From the NCBI GenBank assembly GCA_014155875.1, contig JACEFZ010024504.1, positions 434,001 to 498,000 on the forward strand: DNA of 64,000 nt, read 5' to 3'. The translations under genes were made by a program, and so were the position numbers. This DNA comes from Cepaea nemoralis (Eukaryota > Mollusca > Gastropoda > Stylommatophora > Helicidae). Position 1 is the first letter of the stretch. The number at the start of each line of letters is the position of its first letter. Below are positions 44,128 through 58,200 of this stretch, one piece after another. Below the pieces are notes generated by a model. The model worked only from the letters and a program-made list of their open reading frames with translations, did not search any database and was not told the DNA's origin.

Positions 44128-47100
44128 CCCAGTACATATCACCAGTATGTCACTATGGCAAGGAAAATGTACCGTATCACCGGTATGTCATGAAAACAGT
44201 ACCATATCACCAGTATGTCATGAAAACAGTACCATATCACCAGTATGTCATGAAAACAGTACCATATCACCAGTATGTCATGAAAACAGTACCATATCAC
44301 CAGTATGTCATGAAAACAGTACCATATCACCAGTATGTCACTGTCATGAAAACAGTACCATATCACCAGTATGTCAGTATGGCATGAAACCAGTACCATA
44401 TCACCAGTATGTCACTATGGCAAGGAAAATGTACCTTATCACCAGTATGTCATGAAAACAGTACCATATCACCAGTATGTCATGAAAACAGTACCACATC
44501 ACCAATCTGTCACTATGGCATGAAAACAATACCATATCACCAGTATGTCGCTATGGCATGAAACCAGTACCAAATCACCAGTATGTCGCTATGGCATGAA
44601 ACCAATACCAAATCACCAGTATGTCATGAAAACAGTACCATATCACCAGTATGTCACTATGGCATGAAAACAGTACCATATCACCAGTATGTCATGAAAA
44701 CAGTACCTTATCACCAGTATGTCACTATGGCATGAAACCAGTACCATATCACCAGTATGGCATGAAAACAGTGCCATATCACCAGTATGTCATGAAAACA
44801 GTACCATATCACCAGTATGTCACTATGGCATGAAAACAGTACCATATCACCAGTAGGTCGCTATGGCATGAAACCAGTACCAAATCACCAGTATGTCATG
44901 AAAACAGTACCATATCACCAGTATGTCACTATGACATGAAAACAGTACCATATCACCAGTATGTCACTATGGCATGAAAACAGTACCATATCACCAGTAT
45001 GTCATGAAAATAGTACCACATCACCAATGTGTCACTATGGCATGAAAACAGTACCACATCACCAGTATGTCACAGAAACAATAACATAGCAGTATGTCAT
45101 GAAAACAGTACCATATCACCAGTATGTCATGAAAACAGTACCATATCACCAGTATGTAACTATGTCATGAAAACAGTAACATATCACCAATATGTCAGTA
45201 TGGCATGAAAACAGTACAATATCACCAGTATGTTAGTTTGGCATGGAAACAGTACCATATCATTAGTATATCACTATGTCATGAAACCAGTACCATATCA
45301 CCAGTATGTCACTATGGCATGGAAAATGTACCATATCACCTGTATGTCATGAAAACAGTACCATATCACCAGTATGTCATGAAAACAGTACCATATCACC
45401 AGCATGTCACTATGTCATGAAAACAGTACCATATCACCAGTATGTCAGTTTGGCATGGAAACAGTACCATATCACCAGTATGTCACTATGGCATGGAAAA
45501 TGTACCATATCACCAGTATGTCATAAAAACAGTACCATATCACAAGCATGTCACTACGCCATAGAAACAGTACCATATCACCAGTATGTCACTATGTCAT
45601 GAAAACAGTACCACATCACCAGTATGTCACTATGGCATGAAAACAGTACCACATCACCAGTATGTCATGAAAACAGTACCATATCACCAATCTGTCACTA
45701 TGGCATGGAAACAGTACCACATCACCAGTATGTCACTATGTCATGAAAACAGTACCACATCACCAGTATGTCATGAAAACAGTACCATATCACCATTCTG
45801 TCACTATGGCATGGAAACAGTACCACATCACCAGTATGTCACTATGTCATGAAACCAGTACCATATTACCAGTATGTCATGAAAACAGTACCATATCACC
45901 AGTATGTCACTATGTCATGAAAATAGTACCATATCACCAGTATGTCAGTATGGCATGAAACCAGTACCATATCACCAGTATGTCACTATGACATGGAAAA
46001 TGTACCATATCACAAGTATGTCATAAAAACAGTACCATATCACCAGTATGTCACTATGTCATGAAAACAGTACCATATCACCAGTACGTCAGTATGGCAT
46101 GAAAACAGTACCATATCACCAGTATGTCACTATGGCAAGGAAGATGTACCATATCACCAGTATGTCATGAAAACAGTACCATATCACCAGTATGTTATGA
46201 AAACAGTACCATATCACCAGTATGTCATGAAAACAGTACCATATCACCAGTATGTCACTATGGCAAGAAAAATGTATCATATCACCAGTATGTCATGAAA
46301 ACAGTACCATATCACCAGTATGTCACAAAAACAATAACATAGCAGTATGGCATGAAAACAGTACCATATCACCAGTATGTCACTATGGCATGAAACCAGT
46401 ACCATATCACCAGTATGTCATGAAAACAGTACCATATCACCAGTATGTCACTATGTCATGAAAACAGTACCATATCACCAGTATGTCATGAAAACAGTAC
46501 CATATCACCAGTATGTCACTATGTCATGAAAACAGTACCACATCACCAGTATGTCATGAAAACAGTACCATATCACCAATCTGTCACTATGTCATTAAAA
46601 CAGTACCATATCACCAGTATGTCAGTATGGCATGAAACCAGTACCATATCACCAGTATGTCAGTATGACATGGAAAATGTACCATATCACCAGTATGTCA
46701 TGAAAACAGTACCATATCACCAGTTATGTCATGAAAACAGTACCACATCACCAGTATGTCACTATGTCATGAAAACAGTACCACATCACCAGTATGTCAC
46801 TATGGCATGAAAACAGTACCACATCACCAGTATGTCATGAAAACAGTACCATATCACCAATCTGTCACTATGGCATGGAAACAGTACCACATCACCAGTA
46901 TGTCACTATGTCATGAAACCAGTACCATATCACCAGTATGTTATGAAAACAGTACCATATCACCAGTATGTCACTATGTCATGAAAACAGTACCATATCA
47001 CCAGTATGTCAGTATGGCATGAAACCAGTACCATATCACCAGTATGTCACTATGGCAAGGAAAATGTACCATATCACCAGTATGTCATGAAAACAGTACC

Positions 47101-48430
47101 ATATCACCAGTATGGCATGAAAACAGTACCATATCACCAGTATGTCATGAAAACAGTACCACATCACCAATCTGTCACTATGGCATGAAAACAGTACCAT
47201 ATCACCAGTATATCACTATGGCATGAAAACAGTGCCATATCACCAGTATGGCATTAAAACAGTACCATATCACCAGTATGTCATGAAAACAGTACCACAT
47301 CACCAATCTGTCACTATGGCATGAAAACAGTACCATATCACCAGTATGTCATGAAAATAGTAAAACATCACCAATGTGTCACTATGGCATGAAAACAGTA
47401 CCACATCACCAGTATGTCACAGAAACAATAACATAGCAGTATGTCATGAAAACAGTACCATATCACCAGTATGTCATGAAAACAGTACCATATCACCAGT
47501 AAGTCACTATGTCATGAAAACAGTAACATATCACCAATATGTCAGTATGGCATGAAAACAGTACAATATCACCAGTATGTTAGTTTGGCATGGAAACAGT
47601 ACCATATCACCAGCATGTCATGAAAACAGTACCATATCACCAGTATGTCACTATGGCATGGAAAATGTACCATATCATCACTATGTCATGAAAACAGAAC
47701 CATATCACAAGTATATCAGTTTAGTATTGAAACAGTACCATATCACCAGTATGTCAGTTTGGTATGGAAACAGTACCATATCACCAGTATATCACTATGT
47801 CATGAAACCAGTACCATATCACCAGTATGTCACTATGGCATGGAAAATGTACCATATCACCAGTATGTCATGAAAACAGTACCATATCACCAGTATGTCA
47901 TGAAAACAGTACCATATCACCAGCATGTCACTACGCCATAGAAACAGTACCATATCACCAGTTATGTCATGAAAACAGTACCACATCACCAGTATGTCAC
48001 GAAACCAGTACCATATCACCAGTATGTCACTATGGCATGGAAAATGTACCATATCACCTGTATGTCATGAAAACAGTACCATATCACCAGTATGTCATGA
48101 AAACAGTACCATATCACCAGCATGTCACTACGCCATAGAAACAGTACCATATCACCAGTTATGTCATGAAAACAGTACCAGATCACCAGTATGTCACTAT
48201 GGCATGAAAACAGTACCACATCACCAGTATGTCATGAAAACAGTACCATATCACCAATCTGTCACTATGGCATGGAAACAGTACCACATCACCAGTATGT
48301 CACTATGTCATGAAACCAGTACCATATCACCAGTATGTCACTATGACATGGAAAATGTACCATATCACCAGTATGTCATAAAAACAGTACCATATCACCA
48401 GTATGTCACTATGTCATGAAAACAGTACCA
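44128..48430. repeat. 30/38-bp satellite array, left block
   Basis: Tandem units of 30 bp (TGAAAACAGTACCATATCAC then CAGTATGTCA) mixed with 38-bp units that have eight extra bases (CTATGGCA, CTATGTCA or GTATGGCA). A CAGAAACAATAACATAG variant also recurs. Because 30 is a multiple of three, long frames of ten-residue repeats appear on both strands; they are not taken as genes. The array lies in the 20.8-kb BRD8 intron. Confidence 0.97.
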
Positions 48431-51400
48431 TTGATTGTTCGTCACTTTTTCGCGTAGGGGATGGATTTATTCATCTCTTGCGTGTAATTGGTGTGCCAGG
48501 ATGTAAAACCAGGAGTTTCTACTCAAGATCTGCAGCGGGTGCTACGGAGTTCGTGCATCGAGCGAAGCCATCCTTGAGTGAATTTTCAGCAGCGTGTGTG
48601 GTTCAACAGCAGTCTGTGTTTACGTTTTTTCAACATGGCGGAAGAACGTGTTTTTTCCGAGCGGTCAGCAGTCAACATAACGAAGCGGCGTGGTAGCCGC
48701 GCAGGGACAAAGAAGCAAGGTAAGCGCGGTGGTTTGAGGCGTTTTAGACTCAAGTGTCACCGTCTAGGACTCAGGAACATCCGTATTCTATATTGGAACT
48801 GTGCCAGTGTAAAACAACGGGGCTCTATTTTAGAAACCCTAGTTTACAGGAACGACATTGTAGCACTCCAGGAGACGAGACTGGGCGATCAGCTACTCCG
48901 AATTGCCGGCTTCAAATGTTTCTACAACAGACGACATCTGGGAACGGCGATTCTCGTTCGCGACAGCATGGTGGCGTCAGAGCTAGACATGTCCAGTTGG
49001 GACAGTGACGATATACAAATACAGGCGTTGAGAGTTCATTCCAGTATACCATTCGTGTTGGTTAATGTTTATGCCCGCAATGCGAGTATGGACGCCCAGA
49101 AGTGGCAGTGCTTAAGTGGCATATTAGGCCACGAGAGAAATGTTATTTTCTGTGGTGACTTCAACGCTAAAGGCAGAGCATGGGGAAACACTTCCTCCAA
49201 TACACAAGGGGAGGAGCTCGAGACTGCACTGGAAACCATCGACCTGGTTTGTATTAACAGTGGCTGTGTCACCAGGACAGCAAGCCGTCCAGGCGATGAG
49301 GACAGTGCTATTGATCTGGCGCTAGTTTCACCTTCACTCACTACAGTGTGTAGATGGGGTGTCCTAGGACACCATGGCAGCGACCACCACCCGTGCAGCA
49401 TATTGGTGGAGAAAGGCAGAACCAGGCAGCACAAGCTAAAGGTAAAGACGTTCCAGTATGACAGTACAGGGCAAGATGTGGTGAGTAAAATAAGACGTGA
49501 CAAGCGCAGAACGTTTCAGGGCAGGAAAAAAAGCTGGGAGCAGCCACCGTGGTGGAGTTTCGAGGTGGAGAAGGCTTGGGTGGATAAGCGTAGTGCTGTA
49601 AGGAGATGGCAAAATGCCAAGAAGAACAGAGCTGGTCATCCTAGTCCCTGCTTGCACTTAGAAAGAGAGATGCACACAAAAGTAAGCTATTTCAAAAAAC
49701 TGGTCAAGGTGGTTAAAAGCGAAAAATGGGCAGAGGTGTGTCAAAGAGTAAGCACAGACAAGTCACTGAAATTGTTCTGGCGACTACATAAAAGCATGAG
49801 TGGTGTAGTCAAGAATAAGAGCATTTCAGACTTCCAAGGTGCTGACCTCACCTGGCAGAGGACTGACGAGGACAAGGGCAAAGCCCTCTTTGAACGCTAC
49901 CTTGAGCAGGGCAACCAGACAGACATGGGAGGCCGAAATCTGGCCAAGGAGGTCACCTCAGACAGATGCAAGGCCCAGAACACTTCGGAGGAAGACACAG
50001 TGACAGTGAAAGAAATCAAGGCTGTGCTTCGACGATCAAAAAACAGTGCTCCAGGTCCTGATGGCATAAGATACGACGACATAAATAGGTGTACCGACAA
50101 TGAGCTAGAGAAACTAGCAGACATGTACAACAACAGTATAGGGAGTGCTAGCATCAAGGAGGAATGGTTACACAGCTATCTGATTCCCTTGCCGAAGCCT
50201 GACAAAGACCACAAAAAAATTCAGGGATATCGAATTATAACCATGCAGAATACAATAGGCAAGCTGCTGGAGAAGGTAATTGCCAGGAAAATATCAAGCC
50301 AACTAGAGAGGCAAGGTGTTTTCCCACCTACCCTGGGTGGGTACCGTCCAAAAAGAGAAACCTGGACCAATGCAGCAGTCTTTGCCCATGATGTCTATGA
50401 AGGTTTCCACTCAGGCACTGAAACCGTTGCTGCAGCGATTGATCTTGAGGACGCATACAACAGAGTACCACTGGATTTTTTAATGTTTCAGCTTCTTGAA
50501 CTAAACGTAAGTCCATTCCTCCTTAGTTGGATCGCTGCAGCCCTCTACCAACGGAAAGTAGTTTTTAGATGTGGCAGTTGGACTTCGGAACCAACAACAA
50601 TATATCCTGGCCTACCACAGGGATCACCATTATCTCCGGTACTGTTCAACGCCTACACAGTGAGAATCACCAGTGAGCAGATCACTGGACCTGGCAGGAC
50701 ATTGTCGTATGCCGATGATGTTTTAGTGTATCGTCAGGGTAAGGATAGAGAGGAGGTTGCTGTGGAACTACAAACCGAACTCAATCGCATAAGTACTTGG
50801 TGTGATGAAGCTGGGGCAATGGTCAACCCAACAAAGGCAACAGTGACTTGGTTCTCGTTGAATAATCATATTGTCAACAATCCAACACCAACTGTAATGC
50901 TGTGTTCAGAGACGGTGGAAAGAACGCAGGCAATGAATTACCTGGGGATACGGTTTGATCGAAGCCTTGCTTATAATGTGCACATAGACCAGGTGATAAC
51001 AAAGGCCAAGCGGGGTTTGGCAGCGATGCGGGTGATGGCGGCAGCAAACTGTGAGCAGCGCCATCTATGTCTTCTGTACGAGGGGCTGGTCATGTCTGTT
51101 TTGGAGTATGCAATGGCAATCCTGACTCTCAGCCATAAGCAGATAGAAAGGATGGAAAGGATACAGAATGAAGCTATGCGCATTATTCTTGGATGTACAA
51201 GAGATACAGCATGCAGGGCGATGCGCTACCTTCTTGATTTTCCAACCATTGAAGAGAGAATACAAGTTTGCAGGGCACGCGCCTACCTCAGAATTAACGC
51301 AAACACACAACATCCACTGCATAGTGAAATTAGGAAGGTGAAGGGCAGCAGGTTAAAAAGAGGACGGTCGTGGATGGGTCAAGCCGAAGACATTCTTCAA

Positions 51401-52249
51401 CAGGTGTGTTCACTTGAGGACTTAGAACCTGGCGAGGAGTGGGTGCAAGTGCCAACAGACTTCTGCACATCCTTTTCAGTTTGCATCCAACTAGATAGAA
51501 AATGCAGACAAGAAAATCCGGCTGCTGTGGAGGCTGAAGTACAAGCGTTGATTTTCGAGAATTCGCTAGACGGTGACGCGGTCATCTACACAGATGGGTC
51601 GGTCGTCCGACATGTGAGAAGCTCATGGGCCTTTACAGCTCGGGCCGGAGGGAGAATTGTGAAGGAGGACTCTGGTGCTTTCACTGAAACCACAAGTAGC
51701 CTGACCATGGAAGTCATGGCAGTAAGTAAAGCAATAACATGGCTCGAGACACAGACATTCACTAGGGCTTGTTTCCTTAGCGACTCAATGAACATGATCA
51801 AGAGGATAGAGGAGGGGTCGATCCGAAGAGAATGGTTGCTGCCTCTGAAGCGGTCTCGGCTGGCAAAGATTAGTTTCATCTTCGTGCCAGGTCATGCGGG
51901 AGTACAAGGAAATGAGCGGGCTGACAAGCTCGCAGGTGAGGCTACTGTGGAGGGCGGACGCGCCATGGACCAGGCTGACATTCTGAATGCTCTACGAGAA
52001 GTGAGACTTTTGCGAGAATCAAGTGATGACTGTGAATCTACAACAATGGCCAGACTGCGGGAGCAGCAAATTAAAAGAGGGGTGGCCAAACAAGAACACT
52101 ACGCAGGAAGCCAAAGAAGATTGATAAACCAACACAGAACTGGCGTCGTTAGCCGCTACACGCTGCAGAATTTGCTGAGGAGGGGATCCGAGCACTTATG
52201 GACTGAATGGTTCGATGTGCAACGAGGATGATCTGTCGACTAACTAACT
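48431..52249 (+). mobile_element. Full-length LINE, family I, inside the satellite
   Basis: A 3819-bp insertion flanked by the 10-bp satellite-derived repeat AACAGTACCA (48421-48430 and 52250-52259). It has a leader of 147-204 bp, one long open frame, a 3' UTR of only 18 bp and the tail ACTAACTAACTA. The truncated copy at 6649-9283 is nearly identical. There is no separate ORF1. The presence of AP-endonuclease and RNase H with a short tandem tail places it near the I/Nimb/Ingi groups; the exact clade is not assigned. Confidence 0.93.
48578..52231 (+). CDS. LINE I protein: AP-endonuclease, reverse transcriptase, RNase H
   Basis: 1217 uninterrupted codons. A Met at residue 20 (48635, MAEERVF) is an equally good start. 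The basic N-terminus (RRGSRAGTKKQGKRGG) precedes an AP-endonuclease: LYWNCASV near 70, LQETRL near 97, CGDFNAKG near 190, and SDH at 268-270. Polymerase motifs are KNSAPGPDGIRYDD, YRIITMQNTIGKLLEKV, DLEDAYNRV, GLPQGSPLSPVLF and YADD at 711-714. RNase H has D1006 (YTDGS), MEVMAV, LSDS and GHAGVQGNERAD. All expected catalytic residues are present, so the copy could be active. It nicks DNA, primes on the nick and copies its own RNA; RNase H removes the RNA strand. Confidence 0.95.
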   Translation: MNFQQRVWFNSSLCLRFFNMAEERVFSERSAVNITKRRGSRAGTKKQGKRGGLRRFRLKCHRLGLRNIRILYWNCASVKQRGSILETLVYRNDIVALQETRLGDQLLRIAGFKCFYNRRHLGTAILVRDSMVASELDMSSWDSDDIQIQALRVHSSIPFVLVNVYARNASMDAQKWQCLSGILGHERNVIFCGDFNAKGRAWGNTSSNTQGEELETALETIDLVCINSGCVTRTASRPGDEDSAIDLALVSPSLTTVCRWGVLGHHGSDHHPCSILVEKGRTRQHKLKVKTFQYDSTGQDVVSKIRRDKRRTFQGRKKSWEQPPWWSFEVEKAWVDKRSAVRRWQNAKKNRAGHPSPCLHLEREMHTKVSYFKKLVKVVKSEKWAEVCQRVSTDKSLKLFWRLHKSMSGVVKNKSISDFQGADLTWQRTDEDKGKALFERYLEQGNQTDMGGRNLAKEVTSDRCKAQNTSEEDTVTVKEIKAVLRRSKNSAPGPDGIRYDDINRCTDNELEKLADMYNNSIGSASIKEEWLHSYLIPLPKPDKDHKKIQGYRIITMQNTIGKLLEKVIARKISSQLERQGVFPPTLGGYRPKRETWTNAAVFAHDVYEGFHSGTETVAAAIDLEDAYNRVPLDFLMFQLLELNVSPFLLSWIAAALYQRKVVFRCGSWTSEPTTIYPGLPQGSPLSPVLFNAYTVRITSEQITGPGRTLSYADDVLVYRQGKDREEVAVELQTELNRISTWCDEAGAMVNPTKATVTWFSLNNHIVNNPTPTVMLCSETVERTQAMNYLGIRFDRSLAYNVHIDQVITKAKRGLAAMRVMAAANCEQRHLCLLYEGLVMSVLEYAMAILTLSHKQIERMERIQNEAMRIILGCTRDTACRAMRYLLDFPTIEERIQVCRARAYLRINANTQHPLHSEIRKVKGSRLKRGRSWMGQAEDILQQVCSLEDLEPGEEWVQVPTDFCTSFSVCIQLDRKCRQENPAAVEAEVQALIFENSLDGDAVIYTDGSVVRHVRSSWAFTARAGGRIVKEDSGAFTETTSSLTMEVMAVSKAITWLETQTFTRACFLSDSMNMIKRIEEGSIRREWLLPLKRSRLAKISFIFVPGHAGVQGNERADKLAGEATVEGGRAMDQADILNALREVRLLRESSDDCESTTMARLREQQIKRGVAKQEHYAGSQRRLINQHRTGVVSRYTLQNLLRRGSEHLWTEWFDVQRG

Positions 52250-55200
52250 AACAGTACCATATCACCAGTATGTCAGTATGGCAAGGAAAATGTACCGTAT
52301 CACCAGTATGTCATGAAAACAGTACCATATCACCAGTATGTTATGAAAACAGTACCATATCACCAGTATGTCATGAAAACAGTACCACATCACCAGTATG
52401 TCATGAAAACAGTACCATATCACCAATCTGTCACTATGTCATGAAAACAGTACCATATCACCAGTATGTCAGTATGGCATGAAACCAGTACCATATCACC
52501 AGTATGTCACTATGACATGGAAAATGTACCATATCACCAGTATGTCATGAAAACAGTACCATATCACCAGTTATGTCATAAAAACAGTACCACATCACCA
52601 GTATGTCACTATGTCATGAAAACAGTACCACATCACCAGTATGTCACTATGGCATGAAAACAGTACCACATCACCAGTATGTCATGAAAACAGTACCATA
52701 TCACCAGTATGTCACTATGTCATGAAAACAGTACCATATCACCAGTATGTCAGTATGGCATGAAACCAGTACCATATCACCAGTATGTCACTATGGCAAG
52801 GAAAATGTACCGTATCACCAGTATGTCATGAAAACAGTACAATATCACCAGTATGTCATGAAAACAGTACCATATCACCAGTGTGTCATGAAAACAGTAC
52901 AATATCACCAGTATGTCATGAAAACAGTACTATATCACCAGTATGTCAGTATGGCATGAAACCAGTACCATATCACCAGTATGTCACTATGGCAAGGAAA
53001 ATGTACCACATCACCAGTATGGCATGAAAACAGTACCATATCACCAGTATGTCACTATGGCATGAAACCAGTACCATATCACCAGTATGTCACTATGTCA
53101 TGAAAACAGTACCATATCACCAGTATGTCAGTATGGCATGAAACCAGTACCATATCACCAGTATGTCGTGAAAACAGTACCATATCACCAGTATGTTATG
53201 AAAACAGTACCATATCACCAGTATGTCATGAAAACAGTACCACATCACCAGTATGTCATGAAAACAGTACCATATCACCAATCTGTCACTATGTCATTAA
53301 AACAGTACCATATCACCAGTATGTCAGTATGGCATGAAACCAGTACCATATCACCAGTATGTCACTATGACATGGAAAATGTACCATATCACCAGTATGT
53401 CATGAAAACAGAACCATATCACCAGTTATGTCATGAAAACAGTACCACATCACCAGTATGTCACTATGTCATGAAAACAGTACCACATCACCAGTATGTC
53501 ACTATGGCATGAAAACAGTACCACATCACCAGTATGTCATGAAAACAGTACCATATCACCAATTTGTCACTATGGCAGGGAAACAGTACCACATCACCAG
53601 TATGTCACTATGTCATGAAACCAGTACCATATCACCAGTATGTTATGAAAACAGTACCATATCACCAGTATGTCACTATGTCATGAAAACAGTACCATAT
53701 CACCAGTATGTCAGTATGGCATGAAACCAGTACCATATCACCAGTATGTCACTATGGCAAGGAAAATGTACCGTATCACCAGTATGTCATGAAAACAGTA
53801 CAATATCACCAGTATGTCATGAAAACAGTACCATATCACCAGTATGTCATGAAAACAGTACCATATCACCAGTATGTCACTATGTCATGAAAACAGTACT
53901 ATATCACCAGTATGTCAGTATGGCATGAAACCAGTACCATATCACCAGTATGTCACTATGGCAAGGAAAATGTACCACATCACCAGTATGTCATGAAAAC
54001 AGTACCATATCACCAGTATGTCACAAAAACAATAACATAGCAGTATGGCATGAAAACAGTACCATATCACCAGTATGTCACTATGGCATGAAACCAGTAC
54101 CATATCACCAGTATGTCATGAAAACAGTACCATATCACCAGTATGTCACTATGTCATGAAAACAGTACCATATCACCAGTATGTCAGTATGGCATGAAAC
54201 CAGTACCATATCACCAGTATGTCACCATGGCAAGGAAAATGTACCGTATCACCAGTATGTCATGAAAACAGTACCATATCACCAGTATGTCATGAAAACA
54301 GTACCATATCACCAGTATGTCATGAAAACAGTACCATATCACCAGTATGTCACTATGGCAAGGAAAATGTACCATATCACCAGTATGTCATGAAAACAGT
54401 ACCATATCACCAGTATGGCATGACAACAGTACCATATCACCAGTATGTAATGAAAACAGTACAACATCACCAGTATGTCACTATGTCATGAAAACAGTAC
54501 CATATCACCAGTATGTCGCTATGGCATGAAACCAGTACCACATCACCAGTATGTCACTATGTCATGAAAACAGTACCATATCACCAGTATGTCATGAAAA
54601 TAGTACATCACCAGTATGTCACAGAAACAATAACATAGCAGTATGTCATGAAAACAGTACCATATCACCAGTATGTCACAGAAACAATAACATAGCAGTA
54701 TGTCATGAAAACAGTACCATATCACCAGTATGTCATGAAAACAGTACCATATCACCAGTATGTCATGAAAACAGTACCATATCACCAGTATGTCACTATG
54801 GCATGAAAACAGTACCATATCACCAGTATGTCATTAAAATAGTACCACATCACCAGTATGCCACAGAAACAATAACATAGCAGTATGTCATGAAAACAGT
54901 ACCACATCACCAGTATGTCACAGAAACAATAACATAGCAGTATGTCATGAAAACAGTACCATATCACCAGTATGTCATGAAAACAGTACCATATCACCAG
55001 TATGTCATGAAAACAGTACCATATCACCAGTATGTCATGAAAATAGCACATCCCCAATGTGTCACTATGGCATGAAAACAGTACCACATCACCAGTATGT
55101 CACAGAAACAATAACATAGCAGTATGTCATGAAAACAGTACCATATCACCAGTATTTTCACTAAGTCATGCAAACAGTACCATATCACCAGTATGTCATG

Positions 55201-58200
55201 AAAACAGTACCATATCACCAGTATGTCACTATGTCATGAAAACAGTAACATATCACCAATATGTCAGTATGGCATGAAAACAGTACAATATCACCAGTAT
55301 GTTAGTTTGGCATGGAAACAGTTTCATATCACGAATATGTCACTATGTCATGAAAACAGTACCATATCACCAGTATGTCACTATGTCATGAAAACAGTAC
55401 CATATCACCAGTATGTCATGAACACAGTGCCATATCACCAGCATGTCATGAAAACAGTACCATATCACCAGCATGTCACTATGTCATGAAAACAGTACCA
55501 TATCACCAGTATGTCAGTTTGGCATGGAAACAGTACCATATCACCAGTATGTCACTATGGCATGGAAAATGTACCATATCACCAGTATGTCATAAAAACA
55601 GTACCATATCACCAGCATGTCACTACACCATAGAAACAGTACCATATCACCAGTTATGTCATGAAAACAGTACCACATCACCAGTTTGTCACTATGTCAT
55701 GAAAACAGTACCACATCACCAGTATGTCACTATGGCATGAAAACAGTACCACATCACCAGTATGTCATGAAAACAGTACCATATCACCAATCTGTCACTA
55801 TGGCATGGAAACAGTACCACATCACCAGTATGTCACTATGTCATGAAAACAGTACCACATCACCAGTATGTCATGAAAACAGTACCATATCACCAATCTG
55901 TCACTATGGCATGGAAACAGTACCACATCACCAGTATGTCACTATGTCATGAAACCAGTACCATATCACCAGTATGTCATGAAAACAGTACCATATCACC
56001 AGTATGTCACTATGTCATGAAAACAGTACCATATCACCAGTATGTCAGTATGGCATGAAACCAGTACCATATCACCAGTATGTCGTGAAAACAGTACCAT
56101 ATCACCAGTATGTTATGAAAACAGTACCATATCACCAGTATGTCATGAAAACAGTACCACATCACCAGTATGTCATTACAACAGTACCATATCACCAATC
56201 TGTCACTATGTCATTACAACAGTACCATATCACCAGTATGTCAGTATGGCATGAAACCAGTACCATATCACCAGTATGTCACTATGACATGGAAAATGTA
56301 CCATATCACCAGTATGTCATGAAAACAGAACCATATCACCAGTTATGTCATGAAAACAGTACCACATCACCAGTATGTCACTATGTCATGAAAACAGTAC
56401 CACATCACCAGTATGTCACTATGGCATGAAAACAGTACCACATCACCAGTATGTCATGAAAACAGTACCATATCACCAATTTGTCACTATGGCAGGGAAA
56501 CAGTACCACATCACCAGTATGTCACTATGTCATGAAACCAGTACCATATCACCAGTATGTTATGAAAACAGTACCATATCACCAGTATGTCACTATGTCA
56601 TGAAAACAGTACCATATCACCAGTATGTCAGTATGGCATGAAACCAGTACCATATCACCAGTATGTCACTATGGCAAGGAAAATGTACCATTTCACCAGT
56701 ATGTCATGAAAACAGTACAATATCACCAGTATGTCATGAAAACAGTATCATATCACCAGTATGTCATGAAAACAGTACCATATCACCAGTATGTCACTAT
56801 GTCATGAAAACAGTACTATATCACCAGTATGTCAGTATGGCATGAAACCAGTACCATATCACCAGTATGTCACTATGGCAAGGAAAATGTACCACATCAC
56901 CAGTATGTCATGAAAACAGTACCATATCACCAGTATGTCACAAAAACAATAACATAGCAGTATGGCATGAAAACAGTACCATATCACCAGTATGTCACTA
57001 TGGCATGAAACCAGTACCATATCACCAGTATGTCATGAAAACAGTACCATATCACCAGTATGTCACTATGTCATGAAAACAGTACCATATCACCAGTATG
57101 TCAGTATGGCATGAAACCAGTACCATATCACCAGTATGTCACCATGGCAAGGAAAATGTACCGTATCACCAGTATGTCATGAAAACAGTACCATATCACC
57201 AGTATGTCATGAAAACAGTACCATATCACCAGTATGTCATGAAAACAGTACCATATCACCAGTATGTCACTATGGCAAGGAAAATGTACCATATCACCAG
57301 TATGTCATGAAAACAGTACCATATCACCAGTATGGCATGAAAACAGTACCATATCACCAGTATGTCATGAAAACAGTACCACATCACCAGTATGTCACTA
57401 TGTCATGAAAACAGTACCATATCACCAGTATGTCGCTATGGCATGAAACCAGTACCACATCACCAGTATGTCATGAAAACAGTACCATATCACCAGTATG
57501 TCACTATGTCATGAAAACAGTACCATATCACCAGTATGTCATGAAATTAGTACCACATCACCAGTATGTCACAGAAACAATAACATAGCAGTATGTCATG
57601 AAAACAGTACCATATCACCAGTATGTCACAGAAACAATAACATAGCAGTATGTCATGAAAACAGTACCATATCACCAGTATGTCATGAAAACAGTACCAT
57701 ATCACCAGTATGTCATGAAAACAGTACCATATCACCAGTATGTCACTATGGCATGAAAACAGTACCATATCACCAGTATGTCATTAAAATAGTACCACAT
57801 CACCAGTATGTCACAGAAACAATAACATAGCAGTATGTCATGAAAACAGTACCACATCACCAGTATGTCACAGAAACAATAACATAGCAGTATGTCATGA
57901 AAACAGTACCATATCACCAGTATGTCATGAAAACAGTACCATATCACCAGTATGTCATGAAAACAGTACCATATCACCAGTATGTCATGAAAACAGTACC
58001 ATATCACCAGTATGTCATGAAAATAGCACATCACCAATGTGTCACTATGGCATGAAAACAGTACCACATCACCAGTATGTCACAGAAACAATAACATAGC
58101 AGTATGTCATGAAAACAGTACCATATCACCAGTATTTTCACTAAGTCATGCAAACAGTACCATATCACCAGTATGTCATGAAAACAGTACCATATCACCA

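Noticed and set aside
48403..48696. Frame joining satellite sequence to the LINE leader as a fusion gene
   Set aside because: It begins in satellite repeats and is out of frame with the LINE protein; it exists only because of the insertion.
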